From assembly GCF_000292915.1 (NCBI RefSeq), contig NC_018514.1:434001-498000 (forward strand): 64,000 nt of DNA, written 5' to 3'. The position numbers were made by a program, and so were the translations under genes. Below, piece after piece: positions 24,492-33,908 of this stretch. How positions within the stretch are numbered: position 1 is the stretch's first letter; each line of letters opens with the position of its first letter. Below the pieces are notes generated by a model, which was given only the letters and a program-made list of their open reading frames with translations, was not told the DNA's origin and made no database searches. This DNA comes from Burkholderia cepacia GG4 (GTDB lineage: Bacteria > Pseudomonadota > Gammaproteobacteria > Burkholderiales > Burkholderiaceae).

Positions 24492-24758
24492 CTACGCGTA
24501 GTGGTAGCGGCAGGACACGATGCTGATCTGAAGATCGTCAGCTTCATAAACCAGACGGTTTGTGTCGTCGATGCGGCGCGACCAGAAGCCGGACAGATTG
24601 GCCTTCAGCGGTTCGGGTTTGCCGATGCCTTCGAATGGCGTACGTTGGGCTTCGCGAATGAGCTGGTTGATGCGCTTGAGCGTCTTGCGGTCCTGCCCTT
24701 GCCAATAAACATAGTCGTCCCACGCGTCGGAGGTAAAGAGCACGCGTCGTACGCTCAT
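24492..24758 (-). CDS. yoeB: Txe/YoeB family mRNA interferase toxin
   Basis: An 88-residue toxin that closely follows E. coli YoeB: WDDYVYWQ, RTPFEGIGKPEPLK, LSGFWSRRI, NRLVY and CRYHY all align. The catalytic triad equivalents are Glu49, Arg68 and His86, all present, so it should be active. In its family it binds the ribosome and cuts mRNA at translating codons. Its ATG overlaps the stop of the upstream antitoxin by four bases (ATGA), the normal coupling for this pair. Confidence 0.95.
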   Translation of the reverse strand: MSVRRVLFTSDAWDDYVYWQGQDRKTLKRINQLIREAQRTPFEGIGKPEPLKANLSGFWSRRIDDTNRLVYEADDLQISIVSCRYHYA

Positions 24759-25015
24759 TCATCGTCCCCCGCCAGCTTGTGCTCTTTCGCCTTGCCCTTG
24801 CGCAATTGCGCGATCGAGCGCTCGAGGTGGGCGACGTTGGCCGGCGAGCGCAGCAGGTGAACCGTCTCCATCAGGCTGTCATAGTATTCCTGCGACATGA
24901 TGACTGCGTTTGGCGCGTCGCGACGTGTGATGAGCGTCACGTCCGCGTCGTCGACGACCTGGTCGATGACCGTCTTCAGATTGCCGCGGGCATCCGAAAA
25001 GTGAATCGTGCGCAT
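24755..25015 (-). CDS. yefM: YefM family antitoxin
   Basis: An 86-residue antitoxin. The N-terminal part (MRTIHFSDARGNLKTVIDQV) is the Phd/YefM DNA-binding fold, ITRRDAPNAVIMSQEYYDSLMETVHLL follows as usual (given in parts), and the C-terminal charged tail (KGKAKEHKLAGDD) is the toxin-neutralising segment. It represses its own operon as the antitoxin and with YoeB as co-repressor. The ATG at 25015 is chosen. Hexamers of the TGTACA type lie just upstream. Confidence 0.93.
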   Translation of the reverse strand: MRTIHFSDARGNLKTVIDQVVDDADVTLITRRDAPNAVIMSQEYYDSLMETVHLLRSPANVAHLERSIAQLRKGKAKEHKLAGDDE

Positions 25016-25028
25016 GACTTGCCTCACT

Positions 25029-25087
25029 TGTACTTTAAACTGTACAACTATAGCACAGGTGGATTTGTTGTACGGGATATTGTACAT
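25029..25087 (-). promoter_or_regulatory. YefM-type operator with repeated TGTAC elements
   Basis: TTGTAC (25029-25034) and GTACAA (25043-25048) form inverted half-sites, and a second pair, TTGTAC (25069-25074) and TGTACA (25082-25087), lies further upstream. TGTACA cores in palindromes are the known binding sites of YefM-YoeB in E. coli. A TATAGT that could be the -10 of the operon lies at about 25049-25054 on the minus strand, between the sites. Confidence 0.65.
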
Positions 25088-25168
25088 GTCGAGTCGGCCG
25101 TCGCTTGTCGCCCGCCCGATGCCGCGCTATCGTTGCTGCTCCGCCCGCGACCCCACCGGAGAGCCGAC

Positions 25169-25612
25169 GTGCCCGCAGCCACCCCCGCCACGCTGAGATT
25201 TTCCACCGACAAGCGCGAACTCGACATCGACGCGATCTTCGACTTCCTGCATCGCGATGCGTACTGGTCGCAAGGCATCCCGCGCGATGTCGTCGAGCGC
25301 GCGATCGAAGGCTCGCTGTGCTTCGGCGCGTATGTCGGCGACCGGCTCGTCGGGTTTGCGCGGCTCGTGACCGATCATGCGACGTTCGCGTACCTGTGCG
25401 ACGTGTTCGTGTTGCCGGCCGAACGCGGCAACGGCTACGGCCGCGCGCTGATCGACCACGTATTCGCGCAGCCGATGGTGCAAAGCCTGCGCCGCATCAT
25501 GCTCGTGACGACCGACGCGCACGAGCTGTACCGGCCGGTCGGCTTCGGGCCGTCCGCGAATCCGGAGCGGCTGATGGAGATCCGCCGCCCCGACGTCTAC
25601 GCGAAACGCTGA
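25169..25612 (+). CDS. GNAT family N-acetyltransferase
   Basis: A 147-residue small GNAT enzyme. DIDAIFDFLHRDAYW near residue 19 and VVERAIEGSLCFGAYVGDRL form the first part, and VFVLPAERGNGYGRALIDHV near residue 80 is the acetyl-CoA pyrophosphate loop (R/Q-x-x-G-x-G/A). The C-terminal HELYRPVGFGP segment is also typical. The start is a GTG with GGAGAG upstream; no ATG fits. The substrate is unknown. It is transcribed away from the toxin-antitoxin pair. Confidence 0.85.
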   Translation: MPAATPATLRFSTDKRELDIDAIFDFLHRDAYWSQGIPRDVVERAIEGSLCFGAYVGDRLVGFARLVTDHATFAYLCDVFVLPAERGNGYGRALIDHVFAQPMVQSLRRIMLVTTDAHELYRPVGFGPSANPERLMEIRRPDVYAKR

Positions 25613-25667
25613 CGCGCGGCGAGCGCATACAATACGCGCTTTCGTTTTTGCCGAAGGGAACCAGATC

Positions 25668-25886
25668 ATGACCGAACAGGAAGCCGAACAGCTCGCCACG
25701 CATCGCCACTACAAGGGCGGCCTGTATCGCTACATCGGCGTCGCCCGTCATTCCGAAACCGAGGAATCGGTGGTCGTGTACGAGCATCTGTGGCCGCATG
25801 CGCGCGGCCTGTGGGTGCGGCCGGAAGCGATGTTCAACGAGAACCTGCCGGACGGCACGCCGCGTTTTCGCAAGCTGCGCGACTGA
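25668..25886 (+). CDS. DUF1653 family protein
   Basis: A 72-residue protein with the DUF1653 pattern: HRHYKGGLYRYIGVARHSET, then VVVYEHLWPHARGLWVRPEAMF (in parts), ending GTPRFRKL. The family is beta-rich with conserved aromatic residues and has no proven function. A ribosome site (GAAGGGAA) precedes the ATG. It is convergent with the orphan atpC gene, 16 bases away. Confidence 0.88.
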   Translation: MTEQEAEQLATHRHYKGGLYRYIGVARHSETEESVVVYEHLWPHARGLWVRPEAMFNENLPDGTPRFRKLRD

Positions 25887-25902
25887 GCGCACCGGCCGAC
25901 CG

Positions 25903-26382
25903 TCACGGCGCCGACGCGGCCTGGCTGGCGCCGCCCGCCGGGTCGTGCGGCGCGGCCTGCCGGTGCATCGCCAGTGCGAAGAAGCGCCGGATTTCGTCCA
26001 TCAGTTCCGCGCGAGCCGATGCGAAATCGAATGTGCGCCGGTTTTCGTGCGCAAAGCGCCGGCGCCAGTCGTCCGCCGCATGGCGTGCTTCGCGTGCGCG
26101 CAGGTCGTCGAGTTCGGGCGTGCGCAGCGCGTGATCGGCGATCAGCGTCACGCCGGCACGGCTGACTTCCAGCAGGCCGCCCGCGACGAGCAGGCGGCGA
26201 TGCTCGCCGCCCGGTGCGGCAACGACCATCACGACGCCGGGCCGCAGTCGCGTGAGCAGTGGCGCATGATGCGGGTAGATACCCAGCTCCCCGCTTTCCC
26301 CCGGCACGACGACGAAATGCGCGTCGCCCGAATACAGCACGTCCTCCACGCTGAGAATGTCGAGCTTCATCGACGTTGGCAT
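25903..26382 (-). CDS. atpC: F1-ATPase epsilon subunit, orphan copy
   Basis: A 159-residue epsilon-type subunit. The N-terminal beta-sandwich is clear (KLDILSVEDVLYSGDA, VVVPGESGELGIYPHHAPLLT and LRPGVVMVV), followed by the two-helix C-terminal part. The C-terminal tail after residue 135 is longer than usual and Ala/Pro-rich. A strong GGAGGAGG site precedes the ATG. The gene starts 13 bases after the stop of the gamma gene. The order gamma then epsilon with no beta gene between them is not the normal F-type layout, and no other subunit is present nearby. Confidence 0.85.
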   Translation of the reverse strand: MPTSMKLDILSVEDVLYSGDAHFVVVPGESGELGIYPHHAPLLTRLRPGVVMVVAAPGGEHRRLLVAGGLLEVSRAGVTLIADHALRTPELDDLRAREARHAADDWRRRFAHENRRTFDFASARAELMDEIRRFFALAMHRQAAPHDPAGGASQAASAP

Positions 26383-26395
26383 GCTTCCTCCTCCT

Positions 26396-27265
26396 TCAGA
26401 CGGCCGCCGCGCCGGCGACGATCTCGCACAGCTCGGTGGTGATCTGCGCCTGCCGCGTCTTCTGGTACAGGTGCCGCAGGTCGCGCAGCACGCGGTCGGC
26501 GTTGTCGGTCGCGGTCTGCATGCTGAACATCCGCGCGCACTGCTCGCACGCGTGGTTTTCGACGATGGCCTGGTAGAGCATCGCCTCGACGTAGCGCAGC
26601 AGCAAGGTATCCACGACCGGCTTCGGCGCGGGCTCGTACAGATAATCGGACGCGGCCGGGTCGCCGGCCGGCGGGCCGGTGTCGAGGCCGGTGATCGGCA
26701 GTACCGCGTCGATCCGCGGTGAATACGCGAGCGGGCTCGTCAGCCGGTTGTACGCGATGTGTACCTCGTCGAGTTCGCCGTTGACGAACGCGGTGAGCGG
26801 CACCAGCAGCGCGCCGAGCAATTGCTCGAACTGCGGCGCGGCGGCGAGGCCGCCTGCGCGGGCGGCGATGGTCGCGCCATGGCGCATCAGCGGCGCGATA
26901 CCGCGCGCGCCGATCACGCTGATTTCGCACGCAACGCCGGCCTGGTCCCAGCGTTCGAGCGCATCCACGCATTCGACCAGCAGCCGTGTATTGAGCGGGC
27001 CGCATAGTCCGCGATCGGTGCTGACGACGATCAGGCCGACGCGGCGCACGGGCGTGCGCCGCACCATCAGCGCGGACACGTGGTCGGGCCGGTCGCGCAG
27101 CACGCGCTCGGCCATTTCCCGGATGCGCGTCGCATAGGGCCGGAAATCGCGTGCACGCCGCTGGGCGCTGGCCATCTTGGTGCGGGCCATCATTTCCATC
27201 GCCTTCGTGATCTTGCGCGTGGACGAGGTACTGGCGATCTTCGAGCGGATTTCGCGGATGTGCAT
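26396..27265 (-). CDS. atpG: F1-ATPase gamma subunit, orphan copy
   Basis: A 289-residue gamma subunit with both coiled-coil ends: the N-terminal helix IRSKIASTSSTRKITKAMEMMARTKM (in parts) and the C-terminal TDNADRVLRDLRHLYQKTRQAQITTELCEIVAGAAAV block. The Rossmann-like middle has VSTDRGLCGPLNTRL. It differs clearly from the expected housekeeping gamma (for example Met and Thr replacing the usual residues after KAMEM). No alpha subunit or Fo gene lies upstream; the 357 bases before it hold no gene. The start ATG at 27265 matches the family; the ribosome site is weak. Confidence 0.87.
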   Translation of the reverse strand: MHIREIRSKIASTSSTRKITKAMEMMARTKMASAQRRARDFRPYATRIREMAERVLRDRPDHVSALMVRRTPVRRVGLIVVSTDRGLCGPLNTRLLVECVDALERWDQAGVACEISVIGARGIAPLMRHGATIAARAGGLAAAPQFEQLLGALLVPLTAFVNGELDEVHIAYNRLTSPLAYSPRIDAVLPITGLDTGPPAGDPAASDYLYEPAPKPVVDTLLLRYVEAMLYQAIVENHACEQCARMFSMQTATDNADRVLRDLRHLYQKTRQAQITTELCEIVAGAAAV

Positions 27266-27622
27266 ATGCGGTGAGGGGGGCAGGGCGCCCGATGTCGCAG
27301 GTGCGCCGTGGCGACGCGATGTCGGCCGGTATCGCACCGCAGCCATCGAAGTGTCATCGCGCGATTTCATGCTATCGGGATTTCACCTGAAACGATTGAC
27401 GGCGGTCAAAGGATCGTTTTCGGGTACGGACCAGAATGGGTTCGCCGATCATCGCGACGGGCGTTCGATGGCCGACTTTCGTCAGCATCGGAAGGTCGAT
27501 GTGGTGACGGACGAATCCGTCACGGCGGCGCTCGCGACGTGCGATTCGTCGCGGGCGCCATGCGATCGTCACGCATCGCGACACGCTAGTTCCGCTGCAT
27601 GTTCGACCTGATGAGGATACCG
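27266..27622. other. Divergent intergenic region between the ATPase pair and the PhaC-like gene
   Basis: About 357 bases with no supported ORF. It holds the Anr/FNR-type palindrome described separately. No alpha or beta F1 fragment was found in either strand, so the missing subunits are not represented even as obvious remnants. Confidence 0.5.
27396..27409. promoter_or_regulatory. Anr/FNR-type palindrome
   Basis: TTGAC-GGCG-GTCAA is a perfect palindrome with the five-base half-sites and four-base spacer of Anr/FNR boxes (consensus TTGAT-N4-ATCAA). It is in the divergent region, 131 bases from atpG and 213 bases from the PhaC-like gene, so it could control either. The match is to the general pattern; oxygen regulation is inferred. 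Confidence 0.5.
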
Positions 27623-28762
27623 ATGAATTTGAAGAAAGCCGTCACGCCTTCCGCGCCCGCCGCGCCGTCGGTCAGCACGCCCGCGTTGCCGATCTTCTGG
27701 CCGATGGCCGCCGCCGCCGCGATGTTCGAGCTCGGTGCGGCGTTCACCGCGCGCAACCTGCGCTTCGCCGCGGAAGAGGAGAAGCTGCATTGCGAGCCGC
27801 ATCCGGCGCTGGCATCGCCGAACCGCGCGCTGCTGGCGCTACGCACGATGACGTTCCGCGATTATTCGGTCGCGCCGGCGCACGGTTTGCCGACGATCGT
27901 CGACGCGCCGTATGCGGGACATCGGGCGATGATCGCCGATTATCAGCCGGGGCAGAGCCTGATGCAGACGCTGCGCGAGCACGGCGTGACGCGCGTGTAC
28001 CTGACGGACTGGCGCTCGGCGACCGACGACATGCGCGATCTCGAGATCGACCAGTACCTGGCCGAGTTGAACGTATGCGTCGACGAGCTCGGCGGGCGCG
28101 TGAATCTCGTCGGGCTGTGCCAGGGCGGGTGGATGTCCGCGATGTATGCGGCGCGCTTTCCGCACAAGGTCGCGAGCCTCGTGCTCGCGGGCGCGCCGAT
28201 CGACACGGATGCGGGCGACGGCCCGATCAAGCGGATGGCGCACGCCTGTCCGACGTCGTTCTACGAGGAGCTGGTGACGATGGGTGGCGGCCTGATGCGC
28301 GGGCGCTTCATGTTGCGCGGCTGGAAGAACATGCATCCCGACCAGCACTATCTCGCCGAGCACGTCGACCTGTACGAACACCTCGACGACGCAGACTACC
28401 TGCGCAAGCGCGAAGCGTTCGCAAACTGGTACGAAAGTCCGATCGACCTGCCGGGGCGCTGGTATCTGCAGGCAATCGTGCAGATCTTCAAGGAGAACCG
28501 GCTCGCGAAGGGCACGTTCGTCGCGCTCGGGCGTACGCTCGACCTGAAGGCGATCACATGCCCGGTTTATCTGCTCGCCGGCGAGGCCGACGACATCACG
28601 ACGCAGGAGCAGGTGTTTGCCGCACAGGACCTGGTGGGCACGCCCGCCTCGCAGGTGACGCGCCAGCTCGTGCCGGGCGGGCATATCGGGTTGTTCATGG
28701 GCTCGCGCACGCTGAAGGACGTGTGGCCGGGGATTGCCCGCTGGATCGCCGCGCAGCGGTAA
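27623..28762 (+). CDS. PHA synthase-like alpha/beta hydrolase
   Basis: A 379-residue alpha/beta-fold protein. The nucleophile region LVGLCQGGWMSAMYAA near residue 170 has the G-x-C-x-G-G form of polyester synthases (PhaC), with Cys as nucleophile, rather than the Ser of lipases. The Asp is probably in LLAGEADDITT and the His in PGGHIGLFMG near the end. At 379 residues it lacks much of the N-terminal domain of PhaC. It may be a short synthase, a depolymerase, or a thioesterase. The ATG at 27623 has GAGGA six bases upstream; two earlier in-frame ATGs exist. Confidence 0.75.
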   Translation: MNLKKAVTPSAPAAPSVSTPALPIFWPMAAAAAMFELGAAFTARNLRFAAEEEKLHCEPHPALASPNRALLALRTMTFRDYSVAPAHGLPTIVDAPYAGHRAMIADYQPGQSLMQTLREHGVTRVYLTDWRSATDDMRDLEIDQYLAELNVCVDELGGRVNLVGLCQGGWMSAMYAARFPHKVASLVLAGAPIDTDAGDGPIKRMAHACPTSFYEELVTMGGGLMRGRFMLRGWKNMHPDQHYLAEHVDLYEHLDDADYLRKREAFANWYESPIDLPGRWYLQAIVQIFKENRLAKGTFVALGRTLDLKAITCPVYLLAGEADDITTQEQVFAAQDLVGTPASQVTRQLVPGGHIGLFMGSRTLKDVWPGIARWIAAQR

Positions 28763-28855
28763 CGGTTGCGGCCGCGCGGCGCGCCAGGGCCTCGGCGCGG
28801 CAACGGTGTCGGCACCAACGCCTGCGGCAGGCGAGCAGGGTCGCCGGGCCTGCGT

Positions 28856-30067
28856 TCAACTGCCGGCCAGCGCTTTCGCCAGCTCCGGCGGCGCGTGCGC
28901 GACGGTCACCTCCGGCGTGCCATGCCACGCCGCCAGACGCTTCACGGCCTTCGCGACGTCGGCCGCGAGCCCGGTGCCGAACCGCACGCCCGGCTCGACA
29001 TGCACGGCCTTCAGCTCGAACGTGCCGAGCGCGCGATGCGCTTTCGCGTCGACGCGCCCGACCAGCCGGCCGCGATGCAGCACCGGCAGGCAGAAATAGC
29101 CGTAGCGCCGCTTGTGCGCGGGCGTATAGCACTCGATCGTGTAGTCGAACCCGAACAGCGTCGATGCGCGCCGCCGGTCCCACACCACCGGATCGAACGG
29201 CGACAGCAGCGTCGTGACCGTCGAGCGCAGCGTGTCGTCCGCGGCGGCCGGCAGCAGCGCGTCGAGCGAGCGATGCACGTAGGCCGGCTCCTTCCAGTCG
29301 GCGATCTTCACCGGAATCAGTTCGCCGGCGTCCGCGAGCCGCTCGAGCTCCGCGTGGTACGAACGGCGCGGCAGCCGGTAGTAGTCGGCCACCCAGTCCG
29401 CACGCACGACGCCGAGCGCGCGACACGTGTAGTCGAGCAACGCGGGCAGCACCGCATCGCGCGGCGGCAGGTCGCGCGCGTCGTCCCAGCCGGGCAGCAC
29501 GCGCTCCCGTACGTCGTACACGCGCTGGAAATTGCGGCGCTCGGACACCATCAGGTCACCGGTGGTGAACAGCACTTCCAGGTGCTGCTTCTCGGGCTTG
29601 CGATCCCACCATCCATTGCCCTTCGCGCCGCCTTCGCGGATGAAATCGGCCGACCGCACCGGGCCTTCGTCGCGAATCCGCATGAGCAGCCGGTCGATCT
29701 CGGTGCGGTTCTGCTCGTGCCAGTCCGCTGCGTATTTCCAGCCCATTCCCGACGGATCGAGCATCTTGTAGCGCATCAGCCCGAACTGCTCGACCGGCAG
29801 GAAGCATGCTTCGTGCGACCAGTATTCGAACAGGCGAGCCTCGGCGAGATGTTCGTCGAGCCACTGCGGCGCAAAGTCGCCGAGACGGCTGAACAGCACG
29901 AGATACGGGCTGCGCGCGACGACGTGAATGGTATCGATCTGCAACTGCGCCATCCGGCGGATCGTGTCGAGCACGTCGGCCTTGGTGGCCTTGCGGCGGG
30001 GCGGGGTCAGCAGGCCCTGCGCGGCGAGATGCAGCGCGCGGGCGGCGGCGGGCGAGAGCGTAAGCAT
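28856..30067 (-). CDS. YcaQ-type DNA interstrand crosslink glycosylase
   Basis: A 403-residue protein of the HTH_42 (winged helix glycosylase) family. The catalytic QxD form typical of YcaQ/AlkX is visible as LQIDT near residue 43. The segments SHEACFLPVEQFGLMRYKM (residues about 85-103), LLSPFDPVVWDRRR and LFGFDYTIECYTPA are family hallmarks. Related enzymes unhook nitrogen-mustard-type crosslinks and excise alkylated bases. It is convergent with the PhaC-like gene and stands alone. Confidence 0.87.
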   Translation of the reverse strand: MLTLSPAAARALHLAAQGLLTPPRRKATKADVLDTIRRMAQLQIDTIHVVARSPYLVLFSRLGDFAPQWLDEHLAEARLFEYWSHEACFLPVEQFGLMRYKMLDPSGMGWKYAADWHEQNRTEIDRLLMRIRDEGPVRSADFIREGGAKGNGWWDRKPEKQHLEVLFTTGDLMVSERRNFQRVYDVRERVLPGWDDARDLPPRDAVLPALLDYTCRALGVVRADWVADYYRLPRRSYHAELERLADAGELIPVKIADWKEPAYVHRSLDALLPAAADDTLRSTVTTLLSPFDPVVWDRRRASTLFGFDYTIECYTPAHKRRYGYFCLPVLHRGRLVGRVDAKAHRALGTFELKAVHVEPGVRFGTGLAADVAKAVKRLAAWHGTPEVTVAHAPPELAKALAGS

Positions 30068-30421
30068 CGGAACGGCGGCTGAGGGTGGCGGTCGGGCACC
30101 ACTTTAGCGCGAAAGCGGCGCACGTGTGCGACGCGTGCACGCTCCGCGTCTGACAATGGTTGACAGATGCGCGGCGCGAGTTTCCCTATAGTGCAGTCAT
30201 GGCGCGACGAAACAGGCGCGCAACGATTCCGCTTCCGACGCACATATGTCCATGGCACGCAGGAAGTAGATCCGGGATTCTCAACCCCCAATGAGTGACC
30301 CGGAGCCCTGAGCGGACATCCATGCGGCTGTGCACCGGCCCCGTGTGGATGTTCGCTGATTTTTTTGGTTGTCCGGTTTTTCAGGCGCCAGCCTTGTCCC
30401 GCCCGCCCATCCGTTGTCCGT
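30068..30421. other. Intergenic region between YcaQ and the MFS exporter
   Basis: About 350 bases with no supported gene. A T-rich stretch at 30358-30368 lies without an adjacent stem, so I do not call a terminator for the MFS gene. Confidence 0.4.
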
Positions 30422-31837
30422 TTATTGCCGCTTGCCGCGCGCGACTTCGTCGCCGGCGCCGGGCGGCAGCCGCCGCGTGATCGGAATCGACGCGAACGAA
30501 CACAGCCCGACCACCACGAACGCGGGCCAGAAATCCGACCACACCATCGTCTGATGCCCCTGCAGCCAGTGCGACACGTGCAGCACGAGGCCGGCGACCG
30601 TCACGCCGAGCCCGAGTGACATCTGCTGCACGACGCTGCCGAGGCTCGTCGCGCGGCCCGCGTCGCTCTGCGAGATGTCCGCGTAGATCATCGAGTTCAG
30701 GCTCGTGAACTGCAGCGCGGGGAAGATGCCGCCGACCAGCACGATCGTCCAGATCGCCCAGGTCGCCATGCCCGGATGGAACATGCCGTACGCGGCGATC
30801 GCGAGCCCGGCGAACGCGGCGTTATAGATCAGCACCGTCCGAAAGCCGAAGCGGCGCAGCGTGTGCGTGGCCGTCGAGCGGCTCACCGCGCCGCCGAGCG
30901 CGGACGCGCACGTGATCAGCCCGGAGTGGAACGCGCTCATCCCGAGCCCTTCCTGCAGCGCGAGCGGCAGCAGGAACGGCACCGCGCCGAGGCCGATGCG
31001 GAACAGCGAGCCGCCGACCACGCTCGCGTGGTAGGTCGGAATCTTCAGGAAACTGAGGTCGAGCACCGGGCGCTCCTTGCGGCGCGCGTACGGCACGTAG
31101 AGCGCGAGCATCGCCGTGCCGGCCACGCACATCAGGATCGCGTTGCTGCGCGACGTGAGCGAACCGTCGATCAGCGTCAGGCCCATCAGCAGCAGCGCGG
31201 CGCCGCTCGCGGACAGCAGGAAGCCGAACCAGTCGAGCGGGCCCGGATCGGGCTCGTGCGTGTTCGCGATGTGCTTGCTCGCGAGGTAGATCCCGTAGAT
31301 GCCGATCGGCACGTTGATGAAGAAGATCATCCGCCAGTGCAGGTAGGTCGTGATGAAGCCACCGACGAGCGGCCCGACCGTGGGCCCGAACAGCGCGGGA
31401 ATCGCGAGGTAGTTCATCGCGCGCACGAGATCGGAGCGCGGCACCGCGCGGAAGATGATGATCCGGCCGACCGGCACCATCATCGCGCCGCCGACGCCCT
31501 GCACGAAGCGCGCGAACGTGAGCACGCCGAGGGAGTTGGAGGCCGCGCACATCAGCGAGCCGGCGACGAAGATGCCGATCGCGGTGCGGAATACGGAGCG
31601 CGCGCTGAAGCGATCGGCGAGCCATCCGCAGATCGGGATGAAGACGCCGAGGCCGACCACGTAGGCCGTGATCGCAATGTTCAGTGTGACGGGATTGTGC
31701 CCGAAGTCCCTCGCCATCGCGGGCAGCGCGGTGACGATGATGTTCGCGTCGACGCTTTCCATGAACAACGCACAGGCAACGATGAGCGGTGCTAGAAAGA
31801 CGGGCGACATGGGCAGGGCGCGCGGTAAAGATGCCAT
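30422..31837 (-). CDS. MFS exporter, DHA2 (EmrB/QacA-like) family
   Basis: A 471-residue inner-membrane protein with about 14 hydrophobic segments, the DHA2 number. The loop 2-3 motif A is [13 protein letters not shown] near residue 75, and the first segment has [17 protein letters not shown], characteristic of drug:proton antiporters. The start is not fixed: ATG codons at 31837 and 31810 are both possible and neither has a ribosome site. It probably exports toxic organic compounds; the substrate is unknown. A palindrome CCACAATGTGG lies just upstream at 31848-31858. Confidence 0.87.
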   Translation of the reverse strand: MASLPRALPMSPVFLAPLIVACALFMESVDANIIVTALPAMARDFGHNPVTLNIAITAYVVGLGVFIPICGWLADRFSARSVFRTAIGIFVAGSLMCAASNSLGVLTFARFVQGVGGAMMVPVGRIIIFRAVPRSDLVRAMNYLAIPALFGPTVGPLVGGFITTYLHWRMIFFINVPIGIYGIYLASKHIANTHEPDPGPLDWFGFLLSASGAALLLMGLTLIDGSLTSRSNAILMCVAGTAMLALYVPYARRKERPVLDLSFLKIPTYHASVVGGSLFRIGLGAVPFLLPLALQEGLGMSAFHSGLITCASALGGAVSRSTATHTLRRFGFRTVLIYNAAFAGLAIAAYGMFHPGMATWAIWTIVLVGGIFPALQFTSLNSMIYADISQSDAGRATSLGSVVQQMSLGLGVTVAGLVLHVSHWLQGHQTMVWSDFWPAFVVVGLCSFASIPITRRLPPGAGDEVARGKRQ

Positions 31838-32141
31838 TATGCCCACAATGTGGTCGTTGCGTCACGCGAGACAACGCTTGTTCCGCATGTTGCAACAGTC
31901 GTTCCTGTTACCGCTTGTGAAAGAAGAGACGACTGCGGTCCGGGGCGCGATACATGACAAGACACCTGACGCCGGCCTGCAGCCCCGGCCGCGAAACTTG
32001 CGTGCGATGCGTGTTTCGTGCGACAGTCGCAGCTCATCTGCGGAATACAACCACGCGCATCGATCGACGGCCATCGAGACGAGCGCCCGCGCGAACGAGA
32101 CCCCTGCCGATCCACTCACCATCGAAAGGAGGGGACACGTC
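31838..32141. other. Divergent region between MFS exporter and trehalase
   Basis: About 300 bases. The 11-base near-palindrome CCACAATGTGG at 31848-31858 sits at the MFS end and could be a regulator site. A strong ribosome site (AAGGAGG, 32125-32131) lies at the trehalase end. No promoter could be assigned with confidence. Confidence 0.35.
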
Positions 32142-33845
32142 ATGACGTCACGTCGTGCCGCATCGACCGCATCGCATCGTTCGTCGCCCGCGCCGCGTCT
32201 GCGCTGGGCCGCCGTCACGGCCGTCGCCTACCTGGCCGTCGCCGGCTGCGCCGCGCAGGCCGACAATGCGAACCGGGCCGCCATGCAGGCGGCCAGCCAG
32301 GCCGCGGCGCCCGCCACGACGGCGCTCGCGAGCCCGGCCTCCGGCACGCTGCTGCCGCCACCGAGCCAGCTCTACGGTAACCTGTTCGTCGCGGTGCAGA
32401 CCGCGCAGCTCTATCCCGACCAGAAGACCTTCGTCGATGCGACGCCCGACACCGATCCGGCGACGATCGTACGGTTGTATCAGCAACAGAAGTCGCAGCC
32501 GGGCTTCTCGCTGATGGCGTTTGTCGATCAGCACTTCACGCCGCCGCCGGCAGGCGGGGTCACGCCGCCACCGAACCAGACGCTGCGCCAGCACATCGAC
32601 TGGTTGTGGCCGCAACTGACGCGCACGAGCGCGACGGTGCCGCCGTACAGCTCGCTGATCGCGCTGCCGAAACCGTACGTGGTGCCGGGCGGGCGCTTCC
32701 GCGAAGGCTACTACTGGGATAGCTATTTCACGATGCTCGGGCTGCAGGTGTCGGGGCGCGAGGATCTCGTCGACGACATGCTCGACAATTTCGCGTATCT
32801 GATCGACACGATCGGCCACGTCCCGAACGGCAACCGCACCTACTATGCGAGCCGCTCGCAGCCGCCGTTCTTCGCATACATGGTCACGCTCGCCGCGCAG
32901 GCCGAAGGTGACAAGGTCTACCAGAAATACCTGCCGGCGCTGCGCAAGGAGCATGCGTACTGGATGCAGGGCGAAACCACGACGCCGCGCGGGCAGGCCG
33001 CGCGCCACGTGGTCGCGCTGCCGGACGGCGCGGTGCTGAACCGCTACTGGGACGCGAGCGACACGCCGCGCGACGAGTCGTATCTCGAGGACGTGACGAC
33101 CGCGAAGGCCGTGCCGGGCCGCCCGGCGAACGAGGTGTACCGCGACCTGCGCGCGGGCGCCGAAAGCGGCTGGGACTACAGCTCGCGCTGGTTCGGCGAC
33201 GGCAGGACGCTCGAGACGATCCGCACGACGTCGATCGTGCCGGTCGACCTGAACAGCCTGATGTTCCATCTCGAGACGACGATCGTGAAGGGCTGCACGG
33301 TGTCGCGCGACGTCGCCTGCGTGACCGATTTCTCGGCGCGCGCGGCGCGGCGCGCGGCCGCGATCAATCGCTATCTGTGGAATCGCCATGGTTATTACGG
33401 CGACTACGACTGGCAACTGCGCAAGCCGCGCGACGCCGTGACGGCGGCCGCGCTGTATCCGCTGTTCGCGGGCGTTGCGTGGCCCGAGCGCGCGAAGGCG
33501 ACCGCGCGCGAGGTGCGCAACACGCTGCTGCAGCCGGGCGGCCTCGCGACGACGACCGCGAACACGGGCCAGCAGTGGGATGCGCCGAACGGCTGGGCGC
33601 CGCTACAGTGGATCGCGAGCGAAGGGCTGCGCCGCTACGGCGAACCGGCGCTCGCGAAGGACATCGACACGCGTTTCCTGACCGACGTGAAGCATGTGTA
33701 TGCGACCGAAGGCAAGCTCGTCGAGAAGTACGTGGTCGAAGGTGCCGGCGCGGGCGGCGGCGGTGGCGGCGAATATCCGCTGCAGGACGGCTTCGGCTGG
33801 ACCAACGGCGTCACGCTGAAACTGCTGGGTCTGTATGGCGAGTAA
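32142..33845 (+). CDS. treA: Periplasmic (lipid-anchored) trehalase
   Basis: A 567-residue glycoside hydrolase 37 enzyme that splits trehalose into two glucose molecules. Both family signatures are present: [14 protein letters not shown] near residue 185 and [13 protein letters not shown] near residue 475. The catalytic Asp is in [11 protein letters not shown] near residue 345 and the Glu in the VEKYVVEG segment near residue 527, followed by [18 protein letters not shown]. The signal ends in LAVAGC, a lipobox, so it is probably a lipoprotein. The ribosome site AAGGAGG is near perfect. The convergent neighbour is an OprB porin, a plausible entry route for sugars. Confidence 0.94.
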   Translation: MTSRRAASTASHRSSPAPRLRWAAVTAVAYLAVAGCAAQADNANRAAMQAASQAAAPATTALASPASGTLLPPPSQLYGNLFVAVQTAQLYPDQKTFVDATPDTDPATIVRLYQQQKSQPGFSLMAFVDQHFTPPPAGGVTPPPNQTLRQHIDWLWPQLTRTSATVPPYSSLIALPKPYVVPGGRFREGYYWDSYFTMLGLQVSGREDLVDDMLDNFAYLIDTIGHVPNGNRTYYASRSQPPFFAYMVTLAAQAEGDKVYQKYLPALRKEHAYWMQGETTTPRGQAARHVVALPDGAVLNRYWDASDTPRDESYLEDVTTAKAVPGRPANEVYRDLRAGAESGWDYSSRWFGDGRTLETIRTTSIVPVDLNSLMFHLETTIVKGCTVSRDVACVTDFSARAARRAAAINRYLWNRHGYYGDYDWQLRKPRDAVTAAALYPLFAGVAWPERAKATAREVRNTLLQPGGLATTTANTGQQWDAPNGWAPLQWIASEGLRRYGEPALAKDIDTRFLTDVKHVYATEGKLVEKYVVEGAGAGGGGGGEYPLQDGFGWTNGVTLKLLGLYGE

Positions 33846-33908
33846 CTGGCGGCAAGCAACGAACGCCCGGTAACGGGCGGCGCGCAGCGCGTCGCCAGCC
33901 CGCGACCG

